In this document: positions 1 to 8,632 of the stretch, piece by piece
Position numbering within the stretch: the stretch's first letter is position 1
How the letters are laid out: every line of letters begins with the position of its first letter
Assembly (NCBI GenBank): GCA_017305595.1
Contig: JAFKKL010000019.1
Coordinates: 1 to 52,314, forward strand
Reading direction: 5' to 3'
Source: Hyphomicrobiales bacterium
Lineage (GTDB): Bacteria; Pseudomonadota; Alphaproteobacteria; Rhizobiales; Xanthobacteraceae
Length of the DNA: 52,314 nt
The notes under the pieces: model-generated
The model's input: the letters and a program-made list of their open reading frames with translations, nothing else
Told to the model about the DNA's origin: nothing
The model's database searches: none
Made by a program: the position numbers and the translations under genes

Positions 1-395
1 GGCGTGATCAGCGCGATGGCGAGCAGGATGTTGGCGAGCTGGCCGAGCTTCATCGGCGCCAGAGCCTGCGTCAGCAACAAGAGTGCGACGGGGAGGGCGA
101 GGTCGAGCAGCGCGATGCGGAGAATGCGTTTCCAGGTGAGATCACGAAAATGCCACACGATGTCGGAAATCGCCGCAAGAATCCCGAGCGCCAACAGTAG
201 CCATGGCGTCGACGGCGCGATCCCGTTTTCGAGTGCGGCGACGGTCAGCGCGGCAAAGGCAACGAACTCTCCCTGCGGCACGAAGATCACGCGCGTCACC
301 GCGAACACCAGCACCAGTGCGATGGCCACCAGCGCATAGACCGCGCCGTTGATGACGCCGTCCTGGAGCAGGAACAGGAATATCGTCGTGTCCAC
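1..395 (-). CDS. Branched-chain amino acid (Liv-type) ABC transporter permease, LivH-like, N-terminal part
   Basis: Inner-membrane permease of a Liv/HAAT-type ABC importer; only the first 131 codons lie in the window and the gene runs off the left edge. The reverse strand reads from a GTG at 395 with a purine-rich GGGGGA about 8 nt upstream. It starts VDTTIFLFLLQDGVINGAVY and continues with hydrophobic helices and the LivH-like stretch VTRVIFVPQGEFVAFAAL, where family members have a conserved glycine/phenylalanine-rich N-terminal helix pair. It belongs to a different Liv system from the operon at 3.1-7.7 kb. The 151 bp between it and the P450 stop show no strong terminator. Confidence 0.75.
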   Translation of the reverse strand, partial: MDTTIFLFLLQDGVINGAVYALVAIALVLVFAVTRVIFVPQGEFVAFAALTVAALENGIAPSTPWLLLALGILAAISDIVWHFRDLTWKRILRIALLDLALPVALLLLTQALAPMKLGQLANILLAIALIT

Positions 396-546
396 CCGCG
401 TTCGTCCCCCTGGATCGTGGCCCGGGGTGATCCCCAACGCCCGAGCTTGATCTTGTTGTCGGCTAAAATTCACCAACCGCTCGTTTAATTCAAGAGCTTA
501 ATTGGTCGAATTCCCAACCCTGCACCAAGGTTGGCCCGAGGGACTG

Positions 547-1767
547 TTAGTGCGCAAGCGGTTTGAAACGGACCGGCAGCGAGCCGATGCAACGTAACGT
601 ATTGTTGAGCTTGCGGATTGGCTCGCTTGTGAGTTCGATTATGTCGACCTGCTTCAACAGCGCGGTGAGGATCAACTCCACTTCCAGCCGTGCGACCAAT
701 TGGCCGACGCAGCTATGGATGCCGGCGCCGAACGCGACATGGCCGATCGGGCGGCGGCGGATATCGAAGCGCTCCGGCTCCGGGAATTTGCGATGGTCGC
801 GGTTCGCCGCGCCGAGAAACAGCAGGACCTTCTCGCCTTCGGGAATCGTCGTGCCGGCGACCTCGACCTCGCGCGTCGTGGTGCGGAAGAAGGTTTGCAC
901 CGGCGCTTCCCAGCGCAGCACTTCGTCGAAGGATTGTCGGATCAGCGAGGGATCGTCGCGTAGCGCGCGCCACTGCTCCGGATGGGTTGCGAATGCGTAG
1001 ACGGCATTGGCGATGCCGTTGACGGTGGTGTCGAGTCCTGCGGTCAGCATCGAGCGCACCAGCGTTGCGGCTTCCTCCGCATCGATCTCGCCAGCATCGA
1101 AAGCGTCCCACACCTGCGATCCAAAGCCGCCCGGGCGCAGCATGTCGCGCGAGCATTGATCGTAGATCCATTGCACCACCGGTTTGGCGTTGGCGACCGA
1201 CTCCCGGAAGATCGCGTTGGGCGGACCAAAGGAGTTGAACACCATGTTGCCGAACGGCAGCAGGTTCTCGCGTCCCTCGGGACGCAAGCCGACGGCGTCC
1301 GGAAATACATGCAACGGGAAGACCTCTGCGAGATCCTTGATCGCGTCGATCTCGCCCTTCGCCACCACGGCCTCCGCGAGCGCATCGGCGCGGGCGGTGA
1401 AGGTTTCGCGAACCTGCCGCATTGCCGCTGGCGACAGGATGCGGCTCATCACCGAGCGCGTCCGGGTATGGATCGGCGGATCGACTTCCAGCAGCTTGCT
1501 TGGCGGCCGCCACGATTTGACCTTGGCGAAGTCCTCGATGCCGGCACCACGGCCGGAACAGAAGGTCTCCCAATCCATCAGCGACGCCTGCACCTCGGCG
1601 TGGCGCGCCATGCCGTAGACGCCGTAGCGCTCGAGCCAGAACACCGGTGCGATCTCGCGCAGTTCCTCGTGGAAGCCATAGGGGTCTCCGAGAAACGCAT
1701 CGGAAAACGGATCGATAGTCGATACCGGGCATGCTGGGCGAGGGGTGGAATGAATCGGCTGTGTCAT
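547..1767 (-). CDS. Cytochrome P450, CYP199A-like (para-substituted benzoate monooxygenase)
   Basis: Soluble bacterial class I P450 of 406 aa, the usual length. Motifs: I-helix AGLDTT (243-248), ExxR (E282/R285), PERF (331-334) and heme loop FGAGIHSCVG with the heme-thiolate Cys353. It closely resembles CYP199A2/A4 of Rhodopseudomonas palustris, which oxidise para-substituted benzoates such as 4-methoxybenzoate. Residues equivalent to the carboxylate-binding Arg/Ser of CYP199A4 are present (WRPPS at 86-90; Arg238-Ser239 before the I helix; Phe180 in FGPPN). The ATG at 1767 is chosen because the distance to the conserved IDPFS block fits CYP199 proteins; the frame stays open upstream to 1866. 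It is divergent from the LuxR-type gene. No ferredoxin or reductase gene is adjacent, so redox partners must be encoded elsewhere. The exact substrate is inferred. Confidence 0.9.
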   Translation of the reverse strand: MTQPIHSTPRPACPVSTIDPFSDAFLGDPYGFHEELREIAPVFWLERYGVYGMARHAEVQASLMDWETFCSGRGAGIEDFAKVKSWRPPSKLLEVDPPIHTRTRSVMSRILSPAAMRQVRETFTARADALAEAVVAKGEIDAIKDLAEVFPLHVFPDAVGLRPEGRENLLPFGNMVFNSFGPPNAIFRESVANAKPVVQWIYDQCSRDMLRPGGFGSQVWDAFDAGEIDAEEAATLVRSMLTAGLDTTVNGIANAVYAFATHPEQWRALRDDPSLIRQSFDEVLRWEAPVQTFFRTTTREVEVAGTTIPEGEKVLLFLGAANRDHRKFPEPERFDIRRRPIGHVAFGAGIHSCVGQLVARLEVELILTALLKQVDIIELTSEPIRKLNNTLRCIGSLPVRFKPLAH

Positions 1768-1964
1768 GGCGATGAACCGTTGCGACGAGTTCCGGAACGG
1801 AGTCGCCCCCGATCCGGCAGATAAATCACAACACATAAGCGGATTGCGCCGTTCTGTCTGTCGCAAGCGATTGTGACGGGACGGCAGCGGCCGTCTCGCA
1901 AGGCAACTTTCTTCCGGGTGGCGATTGGCCTAGATTGAAGAAAAATATAACGGAGGAAACCGGC

Positions 1965-2831
1965 ATGCCCGGTGGTTCACGTGACGGTTTCGGGCAGAGG
2001 CCGGGACTGAAGATCAGTGCCGCTATGGACGGCTTCGAGCAGGCCGTGCTGCATGTCGGCCGTCCGGCTTTTCCCGACGCCTTGATGGCGCATCTTCGCC
2101 GGATTGCCGCGGTCGATCACTGCATGGTCTTCGCGTTCGCCAACGATCGTGACGCGCAATGTCTGTTGACCGCCGGCGACATTGCGATCGGGGACGATCT
2201 CGGCGCGGCCTATGCCGGCCATTTTCATGCCAACGACCCCAACAAGGAAGTCATTTTCCAGCGACCGTGCGATAGCAACGCCGTTCTGATGCCGTTCGTC
2301 GCGCGCCGAATGTATCGTCGTGATTATCGCAAGCTGTTCTTCGACGATTCGGGAATCGTCGATAAATTCGCGACCGCGCTTTGGCACGAGGGCATCTGCA
2401 TCTATGCCAACTTCTATCGCCTTGAGGCTGGCGGACGATACACCGAACGGCAGGTCGATGCGCTCAATCGTGCCAGCCCGAATGTAGTGGCCGCCATCAC
2501 GCGGCATTGTCAGCTTATGTTGGAGACCCAGTCGCGTCATCGATCCGATGGTGCGGGACTGCTGGCGCAGGCCTTTGCGAGACCGCCGCTCGACGCACTG
2601 ACGGCACGGGAGCGCGACGTCTGCATGAACATTTTGCAGGGGCTGAGTTCGGAGGCGATCGCCGGCAAGCTCGGGATCAGCCTCAACAGTGTTCTGACCT
2701 ATCGACGGCGCGCCTATCAGCGGCTTGGCATCACGTCGCAGAACGAACTGTTTTCGTTAGTGATGGGGCAGCTTGCGATCGACCATCGAGACGCGATCCG
2801 CACGTTTCCTTCGTCGAGCGCGCTCAACTAA
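1965..2831 (+). CDS. LuxR-family transcriptional regulator
   Basis: 288-aa cytoplasmic DNA-binding protein. The C-terminus has the LuxR/GerE helix-turn-helix: LTARERDVCMNILQGLSSEA followed by IAGKLGISLNSVLTYRRRAY. The N-terminal ~200 residues (about VDHCMVFAFANDRDAQ to HEGICIYANFYRLEAG) look like an effector-sensing domain, but not a recognisable acyl-homoserine-lactone domain. ATG 1965 is preferred over the in-frame TTG at 1935 because GGAGG lies 8 nt upstream of it (1952-1956). The gene is divergent from the P450 gene and upstream of the Liv operon, so it is a plausible regulator of either. That link is inferred from position only. Confidence 0.85.
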   Translation: MPGGSRDGFGQRPGLKISAAMDGFEQAVLHVGRPAFPDALMAHLRRIAAVDHCMVFAFANDRDAQCLLTAGDIAIGDDLGAAYAGHFHANDPNKEVIFQRPCDSNAVLMPFVARRMYRRDYRKLFFDDSGIVDKFATALWHEGICIYANFYRLEAGGRYTERQVDALNRASPNVVAAITRHCQLMLETQSRHRSDGAGLLAQAFARPPLDALTARERDVCMNILQGLSSEAIAGKLGISLNSVLTYRRRAYQRLGITSQNELFSLVMGQLAIDHRDAIRTFPSSSALN

Positions 2832-2945
2832 GTGTATTCGATTGCATGACGTCGCGGCTTATATCGGCTTGCGGAATAAGCGGCCGGTTCACCGATCGAA
2901 ATCGCTCCTCCCGCGTGCATCGGAGCGTCGTGGTCGAAAGGTTAT

Positions 2946-2975
2946 TTGACGCAGCCCATCAAAGATGGCTAGATT
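2946..2975 (+). promoter_or_regulatory. Candidate sigma-70 promoter of the Liv operon
   Basis: TTGACG at 2946-2951 and TAGATT at 2970-2975 are separated by 18 nt, about 135 nt upstream of the binding-protein ATG. This is the best -35/-10 pair in the 280-bp gap after the LuxR-type gene. Read by eye; the start site is unproven. Confidence 0.4.
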
Positions 2976-3111
2976 TTGCCAAACGCGCGAACGGGCTACG
3001 CGAATGGATCGATGATTCATGCAACGTTGCCGTCAGACCGACGCGGGCACATGAACCAAGAAGACTGCCGGGGTGGCGACGCCATGTCGGAGCATGAGGG
3101 AGGAGACCTGA

Positions 3112-4356
3112 ATGACGATCACCCGTCGTGAATTTGCCGTCGGCGCGTCTGGCGTATTGCTTGGCTCGGTCGCCGCGCCGTTTGTGCGTCGCGCGGGAGC
3201 GGCGGATTCGACCATTCGCATCGGCGTCGTCAATTCGATGAGCGGTGGCTTGGCTGCCTATGCGCAGGAAGGGCAGCCGGCGTTCGAGTACATCATCAAG
3301 AAGATCAATGCCGAGGGTGGCATCAAGAGCAAGGGTGGCGCCAAGATCGAACTGATCCAGGCTGACGACACCAGCCAACCGGCACGCACAGCGACCGAAG
3401 CGCGGCGCCTGATCACCGAAGAGAAGGTGCAACTGCTGACCGGAACCATTCTCAGCGCGCAGATGCTGGCGCTAACGCCGGTGCTCGACGAATTGAAAAT
3501 GCCGACGCTGTCGGTGTGGGCCGGCGGCGCGCGTTCGAATTACATGTTTACGCTCGGCTATCCCTACGATCGCGGCTACGCGCAGTCGATGCATGACTTT
3601 GTCGTGTTCCTCCGCGATTCCGAGAAGTTCAATATCAAGACCGCGGTAATGGGCTATTCGAATTACGAAGCCGGCCAGCAGGTCAACAAGTTCCTGCACG
3701 AGAAGCTCAAGGCGAGCGGCATCGAGATCATCGGCGAGGCGCCGCTCGATATCAAAGCGCAGGACCAGACCTCCGCGATGGTGCGCATTCGTTCGCTGAA
3801 GCCGGACGTCGTGGTCGGGCTGGTGACGCCGCGCGACGGCATCCTGTTGCATCAGGCGCGCTACAATCTCAACTATCACGGCAGCATCTTCTGCGGCGGC
3901 ACCGGCGGCTATTCCGACCTGTCGCTGTGGAAGGATCTGGGGCCGGAAATCGGCAAGGCAGTGCTGACCAAGAACCTGTTCGGCATGACAGGATTCAGCG
4001 CCGGCGCCAAGGTCGATTCGATGCAGAAGATCATCACTGAGCTGCGCGATGTCGCCAAACTTGATCGCATCGGGCAGGGCGCGATCCAATACGCGCAAGC
4101 CGGCCGCGTGTTGCAGCAGGTCCTGGAGACCTCGGCCTCGCTGGAGCGCGATGCGTTGCTCGATGCTTTCAAGAAAGTGAACATTCCGTTCGGCGATCCC
4201 AATCTCTATGTCGCCAAGCCGAAGGGCTTGCAGTTCGCGGAGGATCGCCTGCTCGTGGATGGCAGCGCCATGTTCATCCAATGGACGCCGGATCAGCAGC
4301 AGCAGGTGGTGTTCCCGAAGGAGTTTGCCCAGACCGCTCCGCGTCCGCGCGCGTGA
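3112..4356 (+). CDS. Liv-type ABC transporter periplasmic substrate-binding protein (Tat signal)
   Basis: 414-aa solute-binding protein of the Leu/Ile/Val (Peripla_BP_6) family. The N-terminus TRREFAVGASGVLLGSVAAP is a twin-arginine signal ending near RRAGAA|DS, so export is probably by Tat. The mature part begins IRIGVVNSMSGGLAAYAQEG, the usual start of this fold. The start has an excellent ribosome site (GGGAGGAG, 3098-3105). It is the first gene of a five-gene operon with LivG, LivF, LivH and LivM, the LivG start lying 9 bp after its stop. Family members bind branched-chain amino acids, amides, or, in Rhodopseudomonas, aromatic acids. The neighbouring P450 makes an aromatic ligand attractive, but this is inference. 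Confidence 0.92.
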   Translation: MTITRREFAVGASGVLLGSVAAPFVRRAGAADSTIRIGVVNSMSGGLAAYAQEGQPAFEYIIKKINAEGGIKSKGGAKIELIQADDTSQPARTATEARRLITEEKVQLLTGTILSAQMLALTPVLDELKMPTLSVWAGGARSNYMFTLGYPYDRGYAQSMHDFVVFLRDSEKFNIKTAVMGYSNYEAGQQVNKFLHEKLKASGIEIIGEAPLDIKAQDQTSAMVRIRSLKPDVVVGLVTPRDGILLHQARYNLNYHGSIFCGGTGGYSDLSLWKDLGPEIGKAVLTKNLFGMTGFSAGAKVDSMQKIITELRDVAKLDRIGQGAIQYAQAGRVLQQVLETSASLERDALLDAFKKVNIPFGDPNLYVAKPKGLQFAEDRLLVDGSAMFIQWTPDQQQQVVFPKEFAQTAPRPRA

Positions 4357-4365
4357 GTTCGGGCC

Positions 4366-5085
4366 GTGGCGCTGCTTGAGGTTGACAAGGTCACCAGACG
4401 GTTTGGCGGCCTCGTTGCCGTCAACAATGTGAGCTTTGCGGTGACCGAGGGCGAGATCCTCGGCATCATCGGCCCCAATGGCGCGGGCAAGACCACGCTG
4501 TTCAGCGTGATTTCCGGCTTCATTCCGCCGAGCGACGGCGAAATTCGTTTCGCCGGCGAAAGCATTGTTGGCGTATCGCCGGATCGGCTGGTGCGGAAAG
4601 GGCTGGTTCGCAGTTTCCAGGTGGTGCAGACCTTCGCCGACATGACGACGCTCGATGTCGTCACCACGGCCGCGCTGACGCGGCGGCCGATCCGCGAGGC
4701 GATCGACTATGCGGCGCATGTGCTTCAACGCGGCGGGATGGCCGGCAAGGAACTGCTCACGCCGGCGACGCTGTCGCTGCAAGATAAGAAACTGCTCGAA
4801 CTCGCGAAGTGTCTCGCCACCGATCCGCGCTGCATCTTGCTCGACGAAGTGATGGCCGGGTTGACGATTGCCGAAACCGAGGCGCCAATGGCGATCGTCC
4901 GGGAACTGAACAGCCAGGGTGTCACCATTGTCATGGTGGAGCACGTCATGCCGGTGATCATGCGGCTGGCGACGCGCATCGTCGTCATCAATTTCGGAGA
5001 GAAGATCGCGGAAGCCACGCCGGAAGAGATCATCAAGGATCAACGAGTCATCGACGCTTACTTCGGAGAGCACCTCGATGCTTGA
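4366..5085 (+). CDS. Liv-type ABC transporter ATP-binding protein, LivG-like
   Basis: 239-aa cytoplasmic ATPase. Walker A GPNGAGKTT near residue 37 and Walker B CILLDE near residue 160 are intact, with the LivG-type MVEHVM H-loop. The ABC signature is degenerate: the usual LSGGQ-like stretch reads LSLQDKKLLELAK, a departure seen in part of the LivG family. Start GTG 4366 follows the binding-protein stop by 9 bp. The stop overlaps the LivF start by 8 bp, indicating translational coupling. Pairs with LivF to power import. Confidence 0.9.
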   Translation: MALLEVDKVTRRFGGLVAVNNVSFAVTEGEILGIIGPNGAGKTTLFSVISGFIPPSDGEIRFAGESIVGVSPDRLVRKGLVRSFQVVQTFADMTTLDVVTTAALTRRPIREAIDYAAHVLQRGGMAGKELLTPATLSLQDKKLLELAKCLATDPRCILLDEVMAGLTIAETEAPMAIVRELNSQGVTIVMVEHVMPVIMRLATRIVVINFGEKIAEATPEEIIKDQRVIDAYFGEHLDA

Positions 5086-5782
5086 GGTCGATCATCTGGT
5101 GACGGGTTATGGCGGCGTGCCGGTCCTGCAAGACGTCTCGTTGACGTTGAGCGCCGGCGAGATCGTAGGACTCCTCGGCGCCAACAACGCCGGCAAGACG
5201 ACCTTGATCAACAGCCTGTCGGGCATGTACGCACCGATGTCGGGCCGCATCCGCTTCGAGGGGCAAGACGTCACCGCGATGACGCCCAAGCAGCGCGTCG
5301 AGATCGGTATCATTCAGGTGCCGGAAGGCCGGCTGGTGTTTCCGGAGATGAGCGTGCGCGAAAATCTGCTGCTCGGCGGCATCAACGCGCGGGCGCGGAC
5401 GCACCGGCCGCGCCAGATGGATCATGTGCTCGAACTGTTTCCTCGTTTGCAGGAGCGGCTTGGACAGAAGGCCGGCACGCTGTCCGGGGGCGAGCAGCAG
5501 ATGCTGGCGATCGGTCGGGCGCTGATGGCGGAAGCGAAACTGCTGATGCTGGACGAGCCATCGCTCGGACTGTCGCCGCTGTTCGTCCAGTACATTTTCG
5601 GCATCATCGATCGGCTTCATGCCGAGGGATTGTCGATCCTGCTGATCGAGCAAAATCTCAATCTGACGCTGCGTCATGCGCAGCGATGCTATGTGCTGGA
5701 ACGCGGCAAGGTTGCCGTGGAGGGGGCGTCTGATGTTGTCAAGGACGATCCGCGAACGCGCCGCGCCTATCTCGGGCTTTAG
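5078..5782 (+). CDS. Liv-type ABC transporter ATP-binding protein, LivF-like
   Basis: 234-aa ATPase with Walker A GANNAGKTT, an intact signature LSGGEQQM, Walker B LLMLDEPSLGL and H-loop LLIEQN. Together with its LivG-like partner, whose signature is degenerate, it forms a heterodimer with probably unequal ATP sites. The ATG at 5078 overlaps the end of LivG by 8 bp. A 40-bp gap precedes LivH. Confidence 0.92.
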   Translation: MLEVDHLVTGYGGVPVLQDVSLTLSAGEIVGLLGANNAGKTTLINSLSGMYAPMSGRIRFEGQDVTAMTPKQRVEIGIIQVPEGRLVFPEMSVRENLLLGGINARARTHRPRQMDHVLELFPRLQERLGQKAGTLSGGEQQMLAIGRALMAEAKLLMLDEPSLGLSPLFVQYIFGIIDRLHAEGLSILLIEQNLNLTLRHAQRCYVLERGKVAVEGASDVVKDDPRTRRAYLGL

Positions 5783-5822
5783 GTTAAATGGTTTGATCGG
5801 CGACAATTGAGCGGAGATCGAC

Positions 5823-6689
5823 GTGGCCGAATTTCTACAAGCATTGGCGCAAGGCCTGCTGATCGGAAGTACCTACGGGCTGTTGGCGCTCGGGATGGGG
5901 CTGGTCTACGGCGTCAGCGGCGTCGTCAATTTCTCGCACGGCGATTTCATTTCGCTTGGTATGTTTTTATGTCTGGCGCTGTATTCGGCGTTGGCGCTCG
6001 ATCCCTATGTCTCGCTGGTCATCACCGTGCCGCTGATGACCGTGATCGGCGGGCTCGTCTATTGGTATCTGCTGCGACCGATGGTCGGCCATCAGTTCCT
6101 GATGGTGGTGCAACTCACCTTGGGCCTTAGTCTCGTGTTGCAGAACGGCATCCTGATGGTGTTCGGCGGCCAGCCCGCGCGTACGCCGTCGGTGGTTGAA
6201 TCCAAGCTGCTCATCCTCGGGGATGTCGTTGTCCGCGTTCCGCACGTCATCGCCTTTGTGGTGTCATTCGCGATGGCGATCGGACTTTACATCATGCTGC
6301 GCTCGACCGACTTCGGACGCTCGATCCGCGCAGTGCACCAGAATGCTCATGCCGCGGCGCTGATGGGAATCGACGTCAGCCGCGTGCAGACGCTGACGTT
6401 CGCGCTTGGTATCGGAATTCTGGCGATTGCGGCGGCGCTGCTGCTGCCGGGGACGCCGATCCAGCCGGCGCAGGGGCTGCGTTATACAGTGATCACGCTG
6501 ATCGTGGTGGCGCTCGGTGGTATGACCAATTTCGTCGGCATCATGCTTGGCGGTTTGATCATCGGCCTCTCGGAGGCTTACGGCACCATCTATCTGTCCG
6601 ACACGTTGGGCATGTTGCTGCCATACGGTATCTTCGTGCTGATCATGCTGTTTCGGCCTCAAGGGCTCACCTGGAGTTCGTCGCGATGA
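5823..6689 (+). CDS. Liv-type ABC transporter permease, LivH-like
   Basis: 288-aa integral membrane protein with about eight hydrophobic helices, starting MAEFLQALAQGLLIGSTYGL and containing the LivH hallmark YGVSGVVNFSHGDFISLG. Start GTG 5823 has GCGGAGA upstream. The stop codon overlaps the LivM ATG (ATGA), so the two permease subunits are translationally coupled and should form the heterodimeric channel of this importer. Confidence 0.92.
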   Translation: MAEFLQALAQGLLIGSTYGLLALGMGLVYGVSGVVNFSHGDFISLGMFLCLALYSALALDPYVSLVITVPLMTVIGGLVYWYLLRPMVGHQFLMVVQLTLGLSLVLQNGILMVFGGQPARTPSVVESKLLILGDVVVRVPHVIAFVVSFAMAIGLYIMLRSTDFGRSIRAVHQNAHAAALMGIDVSRVQTLTFALGIGILAIAAALLLPGTPIQPAQGLRYTVITLIVVALGGMTNFVGIMLGGLIIGLSEAYGTIYLSDTLGMLLPYGIFVLIMLFRPQGLTWSSSR

Positions 6690-7678
6690 GGCAGGAATTC
6701 TACAAGACGCTGATGTCCCCGGTGTGGCTCGTCATTCTGGTGTTGGCGGCGGTCCTGCCTCCGCTGTTGCCGTCGTACTATCTGCACATCGTCATCCTTT
6801 CGCTGGTTTATGTCGCGCTGGCATCGGCGTGGAATATCGTCGGCGGCATGGCTGGGCAGATTTCGCTCGCGCACAGCTTATTCATCGGTACTGGCGCAAT
6901 GCTGTCGACGGCACTGTTGCTTAAGCTCGGCGTCAACATGTGGCTCGGTCTGGTGATTTCGGCGGTGATCTCCGGCGCGATGGGCGCGATGATCGCCTGG
7001 ATCGATTTCCGCTTCCAGCTCGGCCATCTCTCCTTCGTTCTGATCACACTCGCATTTGCCGAGATGGGAACGGTGATCGTGGAGGGGTGGGATTTCCTCG
7101 GTGGCGCTTCGGGGCTGCTGTTGCCGCAGGACAAGGGAGATTTCCTGGCCTTCCAGTTCGGGGGCGGCATCGGCGCGTTCTGGGTCATGCTGGTGCTGGC
7201 CATTGCCAGCATCCTCATCAACGTCGCAATTCTGAATGCGCCGCTCGGTTACTATCTACGCACCATTCGCGACAATGAGAACGCCGCACGTGCCATCGGC
7301 GTCAACATTTTGCGCTACAAGGTTGCGGCGATGGTGATTTCGGCGATGCTGAGTTCGGTAATCGGCACGGCCTATGTCCGTTATCTCACATTCGCCGATC
7401 CCTATTTGCTGGTGTCGCCGATCATCATCATCGAAATCGTGTTGTTCGCCACGGTTGGTGGGTTGGGGCGGGCTTACGGCCCAGCCTTCGGCGCGCTGCT
7501 GCTGGTGCCGCTCGGCGAAATCCTGCGCGGTAAACTGGGCGGGACGTTGCCCGGATTGCATTACTTCATCTATGGCGTGGTCGTCATCGCGGTTATTCTG
7601 ATGTCACCGCGTGGGCTTCTGCCGCTGTTTGAGAAGTGGTTTTCGCGCGCGAGACCGAAAGCCGCGACGACGAAATAA
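6686..7678 (+). CDS. Liv-type ABC transporter permease, LivM-like
   Basis: 330-aa membrane protein with about ten hydrophobic helices and LivM features such as SAWNIVGGMAGQISLAHSLF and RDNENAARAIGVNILRYKV. It overlaps LivH by 4 bp and ends the operon. The convergent TetR gene ends 45 bp downstream; no clear terminator hairpin is visible between the two stops. Confidence 0.92.
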   Translation: MRQEFYKTLMSPVWLVILVLAAVLPPLLPSYYLHIVILSLVYVALASAWNIVGGMAGQISLAHSLFIGTGAMLSTALLLKLGVNMWLGLVISAVISGAMGAMIAWIDFRFQLGHLSFVLITLAFAEMGTVIVEGWDFLGGASGLLLPQDKGDFLAFQFGGGIGAFWVMLVLAIASILINVAILNAPLGYYLRTIRDNENAARAIGVNILRYKVAAMVISAMLSSVIGTAYVRYLTFADPYLLVSPIIIIEIVLFATVGGLGRAYGPAFGALLLVPLGEILRGKLGGTLPGLHYFIYGVVVIAVILMSPRGLLPLFEKWFSRARPKAATTK

Positions 7679-7723
7679 GCACCTTGCCGCGCCGTCGGGT
7701 CCTGATCGTGCGTGCTTCTGTGT

Positions 7724-8377
7724 TCAGGCCCGCAGCGATTGCATGACGAAATCGACCACGTGCTTGCGTCGGGCGCGTAACGCGCTCCTGCTTTTCAAAT
7801 CCTTGCCGAGGATCGCCGAAAGCGTCGGCATTCCGGAAAAGTAGAAGTAGCTCAACGCGGTGATCGAGATATAGAGTTGCTCCGGGCTGATGCCCTTACG
7901 GAACAGGCCTTCGCGAACGCCCTGTGACAGCGTTCTTGAGAAGACGCGAAGCAGCGGTGTGCGGATATCAGCGAAATGCGTCAGATTGCGCACGTGAGCG
8001 GCGGCATGGCGGTTCTCGTCGTTGAGAAGCGCGACAACGTCGGGATGCAGTTCGAGATAATCGAATGAGCTTTGAACAAGCTTGCGGATCGCTTGATCGG
8101 GGCTGAGCCCGTCGACGTTGAAGTTGCGTTCGTACTGCACGATCTCGTCGTACATCCATTCGAGAACGGCGAAGTAGATCGCGTCCTTGTCGCCGAAGTA
8201 GTGATAGACCAGTTGTTTGTTCACGCCGGCCTGGGCGGCGATCTCGTCGACACGCGCGCCGGCCAATCCATTGCGCGCGAACTCGCGCCGGGCCGCGACA
8301 AGCAATTTTCGGCGGGTGCTTGCGGGATTGCGGCGCCGAGGTGCCGCGCATGGTTCGTTCAAGTTGAATTCGACCAT
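7724..8377 (-). CDS. TetR/AcrR-family transcriptional regulator
   Basis: 217-aa repressor-type protein. The N-terminal helix-turn-helix spans about residues 22-68 (TRRKLLVAARREFARNGLAG, VDEIAAQAGVNKQLVYHYFG, DKDAIYFAVL), a classic TetR pattern. The C-terminal ligand domain resembles TetR_C regulators of fatty-acid or aromatic pathways. The gene converges on the Liv operon. Its AT-rich upstream region (8378-8500) has the best promoter-like sequence here. The target and ligand are unknown; control of the Liv operon or itself is possible. Confidence 0.88.
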   Translation of the reverse strand: MVEFNLNEPCAAPRRRNPASTRRKLLVAARREFARNGLAGARVDEIAAQAGVNKQLVYHYFGDKDAIYFAVLEWMYDEIVQYERNFNVDGLSPDQAIRKLVQSSFDYLELHPDVVALLNDENRHAAAHVRNLTHFADIRTPLLRVFSRTLSQGVREGLFRKGISPEQLYISITALSYFYFSGMPTLSAILGKDLKSRSALRARRKHVVDFVMQSLRA

Positions 8378-8454
8378 TTCTCGACCAGGCAGTTGATAAT
8401 GAAAACAACGCAGATATATCGGCAGTGGCAGAAAGATCGATCCGCAATCAATGT

Positions 8455-8484
8455 TATATATGGAGAATCGATGCGCGTGTTCAA
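8455..8484 (-). promoter_or_regulatory. Candidate promoter of the TetR-family gene
   Basis: On the minus strand TTGAAC (8484-8479) and TATATA (8460-8455) are 18 nt apart in a distinctly AT-rich stretch 78-107 nt upstream of the TetR ATG. Spacing and sequence fit a sigma-70 promoter. Confidence 0.4.
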
Positions 8485-8576
8485 AATTGTGGCATTTTTA
8501 GTCGAATGAACACCAAGAATCGTGGTCGCGAAGTTGTGCTTCACGAATGCACGACGTCGTCATTGATATGGTCCGG

Positions 8577-8625
8577 CGCGACCGGCCATTCGGAATTTCA
8601 ATATTCTTTGCAGGAACCGGTCGCG
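8577..8625. terminator. Inverted repeat downstream of pncB
   Basis: CGCGACCGG (8577-8585) and CCGGTCGCG (8617-8625) form a perfect 9-bp inverted repeat with a 31-nt loop, just past the pncB stop. The long loop and missing T-run make it a weak terminator candidate; it could instead be an mRNA 3'-end stabiliser. Confidence 0.3.
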
Positions 8626-8632
8626 AAGAGGC

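Noticed and set aside
713-1732. 339-codon minus frame overlapping the P450
   Set aside because: Out-of-frame, Arg-rich reading of the same strand as the P450, which has all family motifs.
3472-5073. 533-codon minus-strand open frame across the Liv binding-protein and LivG genes
   Set aside because: Antisense to two well-supported genes and compositionally a shadow.
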